Below are positions 31,630 through 42,522 of a DNA stretch of 64,000 nucleotides, one piece after another (positions within the stretch are counted from its first letter, which is position 1; each line of letters opens with the position of its first letter). The translations under genes and the position numbers were made by a program. The notes below the pieces were generated by a model. That model was not told the DNA's origin. It worked only from the letters and a program-made list of their open reading frames with translations, and did no database searches. The DNA comes from Galerina marginata. Its lineage: Eukaryota > Basidiomycota > Agaricomycetes > Agaricales > Galerinaceae. The DNA lies in assembly GCA_023014335.1 (NCBI GenBank), contig JAECYW010000003.1, positions 3,100,001 through 3,164,000 of the forward strand, given 5' to 3'.

Positions 31630-31901
31630 TATCATTCGTACATTCAAATTGCCGAGCGCTTACCATTTATTTTTGCACTGCCACCTACAACCAGCGCCTA
31701 TCGCGAATGATCTCGTCCTAAAAATAACCCACCCACTCCCGCGACTACCTCGTCGTAACGCTCTTCTCACTCACACCTTGCACTTCACCACAATCACCAA
31801 TCGCACTCGCTCTAATCCTATAAAGCTCAAACACAACAAAGTAAGTTGACATCTCTATTCTAATGTAATACCTTCGCTCACCTTAAACTTCATTTACTAG
31901 A
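31630..31901 (+). promoter_or_regulatory. Duplicated promoter/leader module, copy A
   Basis: This block (TCAAATTGCCGAGCG ... ACCCACTCCCGCGAC ... CTTCTCACTCACACCTTGCA) is about 85 percent identical to 55300-55609. It contains a leader intron with donor GTAAGTTGAC at 31841 and acceptor CTAG at 31900, one base before the start codon. A TATAAA lies at 31819-31824, close to the intron. Compared with copy B, about 33 bp carrying a better-placed TATA box are missing. Confidence 0.65.
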
Positions 31902-32169
31902 ATGTCCGTGAACCCGAAAATCACTCCAGCCCTCGCTAACCGTGTCCACTGTGCAGTTGGGTCAGTAGTAGCTCGGGCGCTTGATGGATCTGAAACAGTA
32001 ACATGGTTTTACGATGGGATGGTGACTAGAGGAGTTCCTGGAAATGAGGGCGTAGTACCTACGAAAGAATTAGCCCGTCAAGGAGAAAAACGAGCAATTG
32101 GTGCTATGTACTCACGAAGTCCTGTTCATTGACGGCCTCACAGTCGAGATGATGGTGTATTACCTTTGA
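31902..32169 (+). CDS. Small two-exon gene A with duplicated 5-prime module
   Basis: Exons 31902-32021 and 32074-32169 (52-nt intron, donor GTGACT) give 71 residues. The first 15 codons (MSVNPKITPALANRV) match gene B (MSGNPKITRALANRV) at 55610. The middle has diverged beyond alignment, but the C-terminal part (THEVLFIDGLTVEMMVYYL) again parallels gene B (GHTVRVAGVQVHVEIGN). After the TGA the same frame stays open to 32442 without counterpart in gene B. No family is recognised. The shared start and leader intron argue that this is a real paralogue pair. Confidence 0.45.
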
Positions 32170-33237
32170 TACACCGCACCGTTTAACCAGCGTCGTCGTT
32201 ATTACGACGTTAACACCTTTGTCCGAATGCTCAGCAGCATAGGATCACATGAAAATTTAGTTGCCAGTTTTTGGGACAACGCCTTAACTAAGGTTGGCGG
32301 GAACTCTACGGTAGGATTTCCAATTCGCATCCGCTGTCGTGTGCTTCTTACGACTCTCACGGCCTTGTCTCGAACTTCGAGCCTTCAATTCATGATCGAC
32401 GTGTCGCAACCAGAAGGTGTCAAGCGTGTAATGACAGTTTAATAATGGACATCATTCACTTATATTCGCAGCTCTGAGCTCTGAGTGCACATCACTCTGT
32501 TGAAAGTCCAATGTCGAAGGGGGCCTGTCTGAGGGAACGACAGTTGGAACTCAGAAACAAGAAACCATGCTTATTATAGGACTCAAGCTTCTCTTACACG
32601 TATACGTGAGGCTCATGTGGGGGGTAGTGCAAAGAATCAACACGTTGGCTGAGGCCGGCCACACTCATACCAGAGAAGCTGTGGCAGGATGAATTGATTC
32701 ACCAGCGTTCTTACCATGATTTCCTTTGAGGCACAGAGTACTGGTAGTATCAGCCTTGAGGCGACAATTGACATTACGTTCAAGTCGGTTCAAACTTCAA
32801 ATGCGATTTTTGAAGATTTTTTCGTAGACTCATGTGTCAGGTGAGCGTGAGGCTTAATAGCGAATCAACAAACCTATGTTTGTCACCAAGGACAAACATT
32901 TCACGCCTTCAAATAATTTCTCACCTGTTTGTCCTCAGCGTTTGCGCCTTGAAGCATCGACGCTCCACAACTTCTCGTCAACTTGATGCCGAATTTTCCA
33001 AACTCTCGAACCACGGAACGTTGAAACAGCCATGAGCCCCCAGCCAAGCCTCGCCAAGTGGTTCACCTTGCGAAGAGTGAACACTTCGATACTTCGAGTT
33101 TTCGAAAGTCGGATTTTTCAAAGTAGTACGATTTCTGGAGCGCTTGCTATGGCAGGCCTGCAGCGCAGGTATAAAACTGAATAATTTGAACTCAAAAATT
33201 CAACAGCTTCGTCTCATAAACACTACCTTTCACAGCA
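32170..33237. other. Stretch between gene A and the alpha-kinase-type gene
   Basis: The frame of gene A continues past TGA (32167-32169) to TAA at 32440. Beyond that no gene is supported. A TATAAAA at 33170-33176 sits 62-68 bp before the next start codon. Confidence 0.4.
33170..33176 (+). promoter_or_regulatory. Probable TATA box
   Basis: TATAAAA lies 62 bp upstream of the ATG at 33238 and is preceded by a GC-rich segment, a plausible core promoter for the following gene. Confidence 0.4.
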
Positions 33238-34365
33238 ATGGATTTCTGCGATGACCCTGCCACTGGGAATGGTTGCGCTCGTTCTTTTGCGAACAAGTCA
33301 TCCCCGGGACTCTGCGCCAAATGCGCTAAGCTCGCAACGTTGACCGAAGGTCCTGCCGAGTATGATCAGTGGAAAGTAAGTGGCCGTAAATTTTCGCCGA
33401 GTGAATACTGATTTTTTTTTTTTTTACTAGAGCTTCAAGCAGTGCGAGTCATGCGGAATCGCCTGGAAGAACCTAGTTTCTTCAAGATGTGGACGATGCG
33501 CTAACTTGAAGGTTCCTCAAAAGTCAACCGCTGAACCTGGTGAGTCCTTATTTCGGATCAAATACCTTCATAAATGTGCTTACTCAATTGTTTGTTAACT
33601 AGATGCCCAGAATCTTGTTCATACTGCAGTGGAGACGTCTCGCGCCGCTCGATCAAATGCAATGGGGGCACGCCTTTCGAAACAGCCCATTGCGCCGCCG
33701 CAGCTCCATACAACTGCTGGATTGACCGCCGCCAAGAGCAACACGGTCACTGGCGAAAATACCGTCTTTATCACAGCCCAGTGCCGCATCAAGTCCACCT
33801 CGGCGAAAGATCAGAAGAGCACTGACCCCAGCTGCGGCCAATGGGGGAAGCCATGGCCGAAAGATACGTATATGTCCGGTAAGTTATTTGTTCTTACTAG
33901 ATTTATTCTTGACTTACGGTTTTTCAATTGACAGAGGTTCTCGACGACTTTTTAGCTACACTGAACGTCCGTTGGTCCAGTGAGGCAGGGATGGCACCTA
34001 CCACGTGAGATTATCTTTCCTTTTGGCTTATTTTCTTAACTACTGGAAGTGCTAATAACTTTACCGTAATTAATAGTGATGAAGTCGAGTTTCGTTGGAC
34101 AGGGAACAAGCTTTTCCTTCCAGGAGATGCCAATCGGGCTGTTGGCGACGTCTACAACACGTATTTGACAGGAGACATGGCCCACTATTACGCTGCGCCA
34201 GGTGCGAGTACTAAAAAAGCCGCCGGTGCGCAGCCCCAATTCTCGATGGCCCTTGAGTTGTATCCCTCATTAGTTGCCTCATACCTTTTTGTGCAACGCG
34301 ATTCCGCACTGCTCGACGCGTCTCCAAGTCTCAGCTTCCAGGACCGGCCAGATTCTACCTGCTAG
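33238..34365 (+). CDS. N-terminal zinc/beta region of an alpha-kinase-type agaricomycete protein, kinase domain missing
   Basis: Exons 33238-33375, 33431-33539, 33603-33878, 33935-34004 and 34077-34365 are in phase, giving 293 residues. Residues about 4-80 carry four CxxC-type pairs (GLCAKCAKL, KQCESCGIAW, RCGRCANL), a zinc-binding N-terminus. Then follow a Ser/Thr-rich linker, an ITAQCRI strand, and the segment VEFRWTGNKLFLPGDANRAV followed by QFSMALELYP. This succession resembles the regions that precede the alpha-kinase domain in expanded agaricomycete kinases (recognition). No catalytic GxA or lipid-lobe motif appears before the TAG at 34363. The next frame (34380-34727) looks like more of the same protein, so the gene is probably truncated. 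Confidence 0.5.
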
Positions 34366-34379
34366 CTGTTATACATGTT

Positions 34380-34727
34380 ATGGCTAAGCTAAAACGCAAA
34401 CTCGAAGCAACTGACGGTGCCGACCAACAAGTTGGGGCATCCGATGTTGTTTTTCGAATCACCGTCAAGCCCTACGGCAGCGACCCAACCCGCACGGCCT
34501 CTCTCGTATTCAAAGAGTCTGCCGGATTACCACTGAGGCTGCGTTTCGACAACGTGGTTGTGTCGTTTAAGCCGGATCCTGGTGCTGGTGGTGTTGATGT
34601 TACTTTGACGCCGTGCCAAGCTCATGGCATCGGCATGTTTCTTTCGCATTCGCTCGTCAACATTCCAACACTGTCGGCTTATCGCATTCTGCCACTTTCC
34701 ACTCCATTAATACAATTACTGCGTTGA
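34380..34727 (+). pseudogene. Continuation fragment of the alpha-kinase-type gene
   Basis: A 115-residue frame begins 14 bp after the preceding stop. DVVFRITVKPYGSDPTRTAS and the following alternating strand pattern suit the beta region upstream of an alpha-kinase domain. It ends without kinase motifs. It may be the detached 3-prime part of the upstream gene, separated by a stop, or an independent small protein. Confidence 0.3.
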
Positions 34728-34811
34728 AATATCGATAAATTAATTATGCAGCATTGCTTATTACAACTCGAGCACTATTATCACGCATAATACTTCAAAA
34801 GGCAAATCAGT

Positions 34812-35712
34812 TTATTGCGAGTACTGGAGTAATGCCCTGACTGTTTCGTCTTTCTCAGGACCCATGAGTCTCTCCATGAGCCCTTTGTTCCATTCTCGAA
34901 TGAATATCAAAGGAATGAGGAGGAACGATTCCCGATTGACATCAAACTTATTAACCTCTGCCAAAGTCATACCCAAGTGCCAGAGAATGCTGACAATGAG
35001 AATGCTTGGGTCGAAGAGAAACTTCTCTTTGGGTATGTTGTCGAATTGTTTGGAGCTGATCTCAAACCAGTTGGCCAAAGCTAAGGATTCTATGACATCG
35101 CCTTTCATTGCACGGCCTTGCAAGTACTCCATACAATTGGAGACCACTTTCAAAGTGAAAGAGACGAAGGAGAGATCCCTGGCTTCTTCTTCCACAATGG
35201 TGATTGGGTCGCTCCAGCGGATGAAAAGCAGGCAAGGGTCGGTATTGATCATGAGCAATTCCCGGGCAATTTCATTAGGCGCATCTGAATTAACGAAGCT
35301 CCCGGTATCATTTCCGATGGTCACCAAACGGGACGGGTGCGCAGCGTTCAAACTATGAGATCGTGACGTCAAAGAGGCGACCAGCACAGTTACAGATGGA
35401 TTCAACTTACGCAGGGCCAACGCTAAGTATACCACGACCCGGCCATATCAAAAGCACTACGATCTCCGAATTGTCCAACATCGCTGGATGCATTATTGTA
35501 TATGGATATTATTCTGGATATAATTTCAGTTCCATACCTGGACCAAGCCACAAACAAATCTGGAGACCGTCAATTTCTTGAGGTAAAGACTTCGGGAGAT
35601 AACTGATACTGAAATGATTGCCAAGCGATGCAAATGTGGCCACCTGGGCAAGCTGAAGTATTACATAGCCAAATTCTGGCTCAAGCTGCTGTGAAGAGTC
35701 GTTGGTTGTCAT
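34812..35712 (-). pseudogene. Glycosyltransferase-like (GT1) N-terminal relic
   Basis: The minus strand holds a 207-codon frame (35435-34812) without an ATG at its natural beginning. Just upstream, in another frame, VVLLIWPGRG lies where a UDP-glycosyltransferase would have its HxxxPGxGH-like first strand and loop; it is followed in the long frame by LALALRKLNPSVTVLVAS. The two pieces are offset by one frame near 35430-35450 with no fitting intron, so the gene is probably shifted and dead. No donor-binding C-terminal half is present. The plus-strand frame at 34864-35358 is its shadow. Confidence 0.3.
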
Positions 35713-36392
35713 AGAGAACGAATAGGCAGTAGGTTCAGAAACTGATTCTGGCTACATGCAGGTTTTTAACTGGCTGAAATCCTGCGTTCCTTAGATGCCG
35801 CTGCTCTCTCCAAATCCAGCGGAGAAGAACCTCTCCTCCTGACCAGATTTATTCTCGTCGTCTACCGTTTTGCTAACTTTGCGTATCGAGTAATTATCTG
35901 AATTATTCGGACAAGTATTTTTTGGACTTTTGGAGGATGGTACCTTAGCCTCTCGCGCTTTCGTAAAGACGCTTGCCGGCTCCAAGAATTTTAGCAAGAT
36001 CTGCACGATGATAATGACAAATTGAGAAAAGCAAGCTAGGAAGCAATAGAAATGCGTATGACAGGCGCGAAATTCATGGCGAGCACCTGAAAGTAGCAAT
36101 CAGAATCATCATCCATAATTGTTACCTGCCTTATGGGAAGCACCCCGGTTTGACTGTCCATTTTAGATTCTCCCATAATGACACTTGATCGTTTTGGGTC
36201 AATTTATGGATCAGGATCAGGATCTGTCATCGAATTGCATTCCAGATTGGGATATGGACGTTTACGTCATTTATAAACTAGGACAATGGCTCACTTAGAG
36301 ACGAGGTACAGCATAAGAATAAACCTTCCTCGATGGTCTAGTCGACAAACCAAACATGGTGGACTATAAATAAGTAACTGTTTTTGACTGCA
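35713..36392. other. Gene-free stretch
   Basis: No domain or consistent splice pattern on either strand. It includes the upstream region of the next gene. Confidence 0.4.
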
Positions 36393-38305
36393 ATGAAATT
36401 CAATTTACCTTCAAGTATGTCAAAGCCATGGGTGAGCGATCCTTCGCCAATTTTCGTGCTCTTAACCTTATCTCGTTCACAGACCCGGCCGGCCTTCCCA
36501 TTTGGAAATATCGCAACTTCTGAGAAAAATAGTCTTTTCAATGCAAGACAAGCGCCTTCAGCGTATAGCTCTGGTAGGGCGACCGGTGCCAACTTGAACC
36601 GAACGACCCAGATCTCCGAAACCCCAGTAGGTGTTTTATTAAATAATACGTCGCCACATAATCGCCTTTCTTAATGTCTTCTTTTCCCAGCAACTTTCAA
36701 CTGAACTAGACGATCCGATGGGAGAGGAGGAAAGGCAAGCCGGCTTTCATTCACCATATGTGCTTTGAAGTTATTAGACTGGCTTAGGGAGTCGGGTTAT
36801 CAAGCCGACACCGAATCTTCTCGTAACTTTGTGGATCCGCGGAGGGTCCATAAGAAGGTTACGAAGGGTCGGAAACCAAAGTCATATCAACAAAAACTTC
36901 TCCACGTACGCACAACAAGTCAGCGATCAAATCCCGTTAGTGACTTTGCATTCCACAGGCTATTATTAGGAATTTTCTTGTTGTTAAAAACTTGCTGCCG
37001 CAGAACGACGACGACGACAATGGCAGTGGAAAAACAGCTGGAAAATCTTATCCTATACCTAGCCTTCCGCCTTCTCCAGACCCTGTTATTGTTGGAGCTT
37101 ACCTAGCTTTGCAGCACGAAGGGCCTAGCATCGAAAACATCTTAATCCATTGGAAAGCTCCCATGAGCCACCTTTGGAATGCAAGAGCTATCCAGCTACT
37201 CGTGGTCGACTTTGAGGTCTATGTGCAAGAGAAACAATTGGCGAAGCTTGTTGAACTTCTGGGCGATCGGGTTGCTGCTGGAAATATCGGAAAGCAGCTT
37301 GATGGCATTTGTTCTATTGAAGAGCTTATTGAACAAAAACTCACTTCTCGTCGGAATACTTTACGCTCACTTCTTCGAAAAGTGGAAGTCATGACAGCAA
37401 CCATGAATGCCACAGAAATTTCTGCTGTCCTTGGGGAGAAGAACGAGGAGGCTCAATGTCGAGCGCGAAGAAGGGAGCGTAAGAAGTTGGTTCGTACAAT
37501 AAGCTTTGCGGTTCTTGCTTCATGCTAATAGCAAAGTTGATTAGAAGTTCTTGCGTCGAGATGCCATCATTGAGGAGGCAATTCTTCTTCCGAAAAACAT
37601 TGAGAATGGTGATAATGCCAAGAGATGGAAAGATATTAGATTTTTCTTCAGTCACTTTGGAGTGGCCGAAATGTCGACTGATGAATCGGAAACGGAGGGA
37701 ACGTTCTCCCAAGCCAAAACCCTCCGCCGCGTTAGGAAATATTGGCTCAGTCCTGCAGTTTCAAGCGTGAGTGCTTCCTGTCCGTTGTTATCTATCCGAA
37801 TTCTTATCTGCCGTTTAGGTCCTACACTACGTTGATTCGCAGTATTCCCCCCGAAAGCTATCTGGAGCATTGAAAAGGGGCGCCCCTCCTCTCGTTCGGA
37901 TTAACCTAGCCCAGAAGGTCAATCGGGCAGACACACCTACTCCAGAAATGCCAGTCAATTTCTACGCGCCTGAAATCTCCCCAGCGGCCTTGGAAGTTCT
38001 CGCTCCAAAACCGGCTATACACATTCCAATTGTGAGTCCAATTGCGGTATATTTCTTGTACAGAGGTCTTACAGGTGACATGCCTAGGTGCCCACCATCC
38101 AGCGGGCAAACGACCAAGTCTTAGGGGATTGAGAATGTGCCACAGATTGGACAAATTCGTAGCTATCGTAACTTTGGTCATTGTTTCCTCAAGTGTCTGT
38201 GATTGTAAATCTAGCCTGAGCTCTGAGGATTGGAACCCCGTCGGCGGTCGACATAATTTCCATATATCAGTATTCGCAATTGTATTCAAATTTGATGCCA
38301 TTTGA
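36393..38305 (+). CDS. Repeat-associated agaricomycete gene of unknown function, possibly frameshifted
   Basis: Exons 36393-36431, 36483-36626 and 36691-~36760 give MKFNLPSSMSKPW and following; later exons ~36765-36905, 36959-37489, 37545-37766, 37819-38031 and perhaps 38075-38305 are in phase with one another. Between 36750 and 36770 the frame changes without a usable intron, so a one-base indel is likely. The central exon contains an acidic run (NDDDDNGSGK), then a helical region. The signature MSTDESETEGTF, followed by basic residues and RKLSGALKRGAPPLVRI, matches a pattern I know from repeat-associated hypothetical proteins in mushroom genomes. No enzyme motif is seen. The last exon is doubtful. 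Confidence 0.4.
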
Positions 38306-38696
38306 CAACCATGCTGAGGAATGTGTGATTGGCCGACTTACCTACTGCCCGCTGCTTCACGCTCTAATGTTTGTAGGATTTTCACCTTTGGCAGCAGTTG
38401 CGGAACCAACTAGGCCGGGTTCTTTCACGGAAAGCACCCCTCCAAGAGGCATTTTGGCACCCGCTCGCTTCTCCCTTATCACCTTCCGGATTGACTCCTT
38501 GGGCTGGGCGGGAACACCAAGGTAGATTACATAGAACAGCTAGAATTCACTAGAAATGATAGAACTGCTGGGGCCAGCACCAGATTATTTCTTTATCGTT
38601 TCCAGGTCTCCCAGCAAACGGGCTAGAGCTAGTACCTGCAGTGCGGCTGCGTTCACAGGGATTCTCCAAGGCGGAGGGACTTAGCAAATTTTCGTC
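38306..38696. other. Gene-free stretch
   Basis: Nothing recognisable apart from the flank of the tRNA-like sequence. Confidence 0.4.
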
Positions 38697-38768
38697 CTTT
38701 ACAGGACTCGAACTCGGGGTCAAAAATCAGCGACAGAAGATGATACCGCTTCACCATACGGGCGATTT
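38697..38768 (-). pseudogene. tRNA-like sequence (box A and box B), probably a pseudogene or SINE head
   Basis: On the minus strand, TATGGTGAAGCGGTATCA fits a D-arm/box A, and about 30 bases later GAGTTCGAGTCC fits a T-arm/box B. The spacing is right for a tRNA. The acceptor ends (ATCGCCC and AAAGGAC) do not pair and the anticodon stem is poor, so the isoacceptor cannot be called and it is unlikely to be functional. Confidence 0.35.
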
Positions 38769-40871
38769 CTGTGAGTTGAAATACGGTACCTTTACAACTT
38801 GTGAGCATTGCGCGTGAGGTCTGGTGCGCGTGGCGCCAAACCCCGACAACACATGACCATGTTCAACTTCCGTGAACGGTAATTTCGTTGTTCATCCTTC
38901 CTCTTCCTTCAACCACCATCATCTCTTGTCGTCCCTTCCGACTTTTGACCTTGTTTCCTATTCCTTGCTCCAGCGGCTTCAAGGTAACGGCCAAATAATC
39001 ACTGAAGGTTCGTTAAATGGCTTATGAGCTGCGAACCTTCTTGCTGATTTTTTGCCATCCTCTGTTAGGGTGCGGTCGCAGACAGTTTATCATAGCTATG
39101 CCTGGTACATTACCTCCCTCTATCTGCCTATCTAATAGCTTGCTTGGCCCCCGATCTCAGCTTAAGGCATGCGAATACGTACGAGAAATGGCCGTTTCGA
39201 GCCCTGTCGTTGTGGTATGGTATGTTTGAACCCATACGATCTGCCCTTGCCCTCGTCACTCACTCATACTTCTTGCTATTCCTCAGGCTCCTGCTTGTGC
39301 TCCCCGTTGATCCCAACAAACACGCTCACCAGCAAAAGTTATATGGTAAGTAAGTCATTGATCGCGATTGCACTGATCGCAATGCTAATCAGAAATGTTT
39401 TCAGCCTCACGATTCACAACTTTAACGAAACCTAGTCGTTTTTTGGTTGTCCAATCGTTGGGAAAAGTGAGACCATGTAAACAACAGATGCTCGTTGGGG
39501 ATGACGTCAATTCGTGATCATACAACCGTGGTGTTCTTTCTCAGCGGCCGATTCTGCGACCTGCAGGCTACGCTTGTGCGAAGGGAGGAGAGGCGGGTGG
39601 GTGAGAGGACGGAAGGAAGGAAGGGGAGGGGAGGGAAGGAGGGAAGGTAGGGAGGAGTGGAGTCTCCAACATCCAATACTGTCGTGGTAAGGTACGCTCG
39701 TCGAATCATGGTTTTCATCACGGCACTCATACATACCGTTTACAGGCCCATTGGCTATCCCATCCACGTCGGTCATACTGCCCTGGATCCTGTGGTGATT
39801 TCTGAGGACCTCTCGGCGGTCTTTTGAAGGGTGGTCGGTCGGACAAGCAGGTGAGTGTTAGGACATGCCTGATAGAAATAGCACCAGCCTATCATGTCAG
39901 AGCTTAGTTTACCGAAATTTTTTGTATTTCTACATTTACTGTGAATATTATTGGTTTTCAATTCTACAAAAACGCGCTGGTTCTATCTAAATGATTTATT
40001 TCCAGCTCTTCTAGCTCTGACATAGCTCTAGCACAGGTTCTAGAATTAGACATAATTAGATAGACCCAGCTCATGCGCTAGAAAGCTAGAGTCGCTAGGG
40101 AAGCTAGCTCTAGTGATTCTAGCGACGTGCGGTTTTCCTGATTGGCACTGGAGTGCTGCTGTTTCAAACTCAGGTTCCTCCCACTGCTCATCGTCGGAAA
40201 GATCCCCATCAGCCTCAGCCTCCTCGTCACTGTCTTCTTCTCCTTCGAGGAACATTTCATCTTCTTCGTTGATCGTGCTCATCGCCATCTCCGTCATACT
40301 CATCATCGTCTTCATCTGAGTTATCATCGTCCGGATCACTCAGCGCTTGCAACTCGGGAAGATCGTCGGCTTCACCGCGTGCCTCGTCTTCCCTAGCTCC
40401 TGAAGGACCAGCTTCCATCTTCGTCGGAATCATCCAGTTGATCCGGGAAGCAAAGTCGTCCCAGAGACGTCACAGAAGCCTGTCACAGGAAATGAACTGT
40501 CTCCCCCAACGTTCCCCTCCGTTCTCCCGCCTTCGATGAAATGATCTACGGCTTCCATCCTCTTTGAGCGCGAACACCGCCAATCCCTCGAGCATGGATT
40601 CTTGTGCCTTTCCTTTGCTTCGGTGTCATAGCTGATACACCCGCCCTACCCCTTGCTGATTGCATTAGTGAATCTTTTCAAGATGTTTAACTTCCATAAC
40701 GACACTCCTTCAATAGCCTTCAATATTCTAATTAAGATCCCTTTCTTTTTGGGCTGTTCAAATCCGGCATCAATTACCCTTCTATGTAGCGCCGTGGTTT
40801 TTTTCGCTGGATTAAAAGTCCATATTTTACGATGGTTTCTACCCGAAATTCTAGCCCCAATCGCCCCAATT
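38769..40871. other. Gene-poor stretch with purine tract and CTAG-rich segment
   Basis: A G/A tract at about 39585-39660 (GGAAGGAAGGAAGGGGAGGG) could form triplex or quadruplex. About 39995-40130 is unusually rich in CTAG and AGCTCTAG. Minus-strand frames at 40046-40435 are extremely acidic (DEDDDEYDGDGDEH) and change frame once; they may be a decayed acidic gene. From about 40440 the sequence matches 12402-12830 inverted. Confidence 0.4.
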
Positions 40872-41890
40872 ATGCCTCGCGATAAATCTTCTCCTCACCC
40901 ACCTTCCAGTCGTTTTAAAAACGAACAGTTTGAAAGACTCCTTTACCGCATTCAACGGTCTCAGAATCTCACAACCTACGACCCCACTAGCCCCAATGGT
41001 TATCGCGAAATTGACTAGTACGTTAAGCCTCGTCTCATGTCCGAGTCGCCCATTCCGCGTACTCATCCTCGAAGTCCTAGGCTCCTGAATGGCGACCTCT
41101 TGCCACCATCTCAGCTGTGGGGGTTTCCGCTTAACCACAACTTCCCTCCCATTCACTGCTTCCATGACGTGGAGGCTCGCGTTTTCACCGTGTGTGGCAA
41201 CGGCCCTCGAGCTGGACTCACTTATGTCGCCTGTGGTGCCAATAAGGGCCGTTGTGCCTTTAAAAGTATGTTTTTCTTTTCTCGTTGTTACTTGATATAC
41301 CATTCAATCCCTCTGTAGTTTCTGTTGATAAGATCGTGGCCAACAAACGCCACGGCTTATCGGCCAGTTTTTACCCCCGCAAAGCAGTGAAAAGTGGTAT
41401 GTCACATTTCCATGGTCGAATTATCTTAACTAACTTGACCTCCAGGAATTGTATCGTCAACGAATGCCGCAGACGCGGATGAGTTACAAGAGATGGAAAG
41501 GGGATTTGTGCCCGACGCCTATAGCCAGGAGGCGCAAGATTTAGCTCTCGGTAAGCTAGAATCGTTTAACTGGAATTGCCGCCGTATCCTGACTACATAT
41601 GCTCAGCTCTGGAACGATCCCTCGAAAACATAGGCACTAACTTACCTCCGACTGTGTCAGAACAGCCGACAATGGGCTCCTCTCTCACTCGCTCGGACTC
41701 TCAGCACCCAACTAGGGCTCGGAAGTCTGTCAACCGCGGCGGCCGTCATCATATTCGCATTTTCTGTGAGTTTGTCTCTCCGAACCACCGCCCTTGAACT
41801 TATCATTATCTATTACCAGCTACTCCCCCGCCGACAGATTACAGCATTCACATTCCCCCTTTGCAGTGGGTCGCAATTCCAGACAACTGA
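40872..41890 (+). pseudogene. UIM-containing gene, copy 2, truncated at its 3-prime end
   Basis: Exons 40872-41017, 41075-41265, 41319-41396, 41446-41550, 41607-41765 and 41820-41890 splice in frame with the same junctions as the intact copy at 11217-12401. The Cys/Gly block (GANKGRCAFK) and the UIM (EAQDLALALERSL) are kept. Homology stops at about 41867, within the last exon; the frame then reads about eight foreign codons and stops. The foreign DNA is antisense to a SWIM-finger fragment. The product would be about 249 residues and lack the C-terminal CRTC/HIC part. It could still be expressed. Confidence 0.55.
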
Positions 41891-42309
41891 GCCATTACCG
41901 AGGCGTTCTCGTAGGGTGTAACTGAAATTTCATAATGCGGCCCATACCACAATTTGTTGCGTTCAGAAATGAGCTCTGCCTCGGAGCGACTCGCAGGAAA
42001 GTGGTAGGTATCCGCAGCTGCTGGGAAGTGCAGAAGTGGAGTTGACTTGGCTTTCTGGACAAGGATACGAAGGGCCCGTAAATGCTTGCAGGCGCCGCCG
42101 TTATGTAGCCAATCATAAGTACACGTCGCGGAGCCAGTCGGGTGTAAAGTGAGCCAGTATCGAAGATGGGATGAATTTCGCGTGTCTGCATTAGTGGCCG
42201 CACATGTCGCCCATATCTCGTAAGGTCGAGCAGCCTGTATCTGTAAGGTCCGACCAACAGTGATAATTTGCAAAGCTTTTCTCTCCTTTTCAGGATCGTT
42301 GAGAAACAC
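41848..42309 (-). pseudogene. SWIM-finger fragment, probably from a MULE-type transposase
   Basis: The frame has no ATG at its 5-prime end. It contains ATCTYDWLHNGGACKHLRA, which fits the SWIM pattern around its CxH half. The first Cys of the CxC pair is not visible. Such fingers sit C-terminally in Mutator-like transposases, but no DDE part is present upstream, so this is taken as a relic. Its 3-prime end overlaps the truncated UIM gene on the other strand. Confidence 0.4.
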
Positions 42310-42522
42310 CCTTTTGGAAATCTCTCACCATTTGTTTCGCAATATCCTAAATTTGGGTGAGGTTACTATTTGGGACATCGGAGCTTTTGGGTGCCATATG
42401 AAATCGGAGTTACTTATAGCAATCGCAATCGCACATTGATAGATTCTTGCACGAATCTAAGAAATTAAACTTATCAAAAAGGAATTACGGAACTACGGCT
42501 CTACCGACTCAAGACCTCCACT

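Noticed and set aside
34864..35358. 164-codon plus-strand frame
   Set aside because: It is antisense to the glycosyltransferase-like frame, which has better hydrophobic strand patterns and a plausible upstream motif.
40653..41018. Frame starting upstream of the UIM2 ATG
   Set aside because: The upstream part has no ATG, and the conserved start in both copies is the MPRD methionine (40872 in copy 2).
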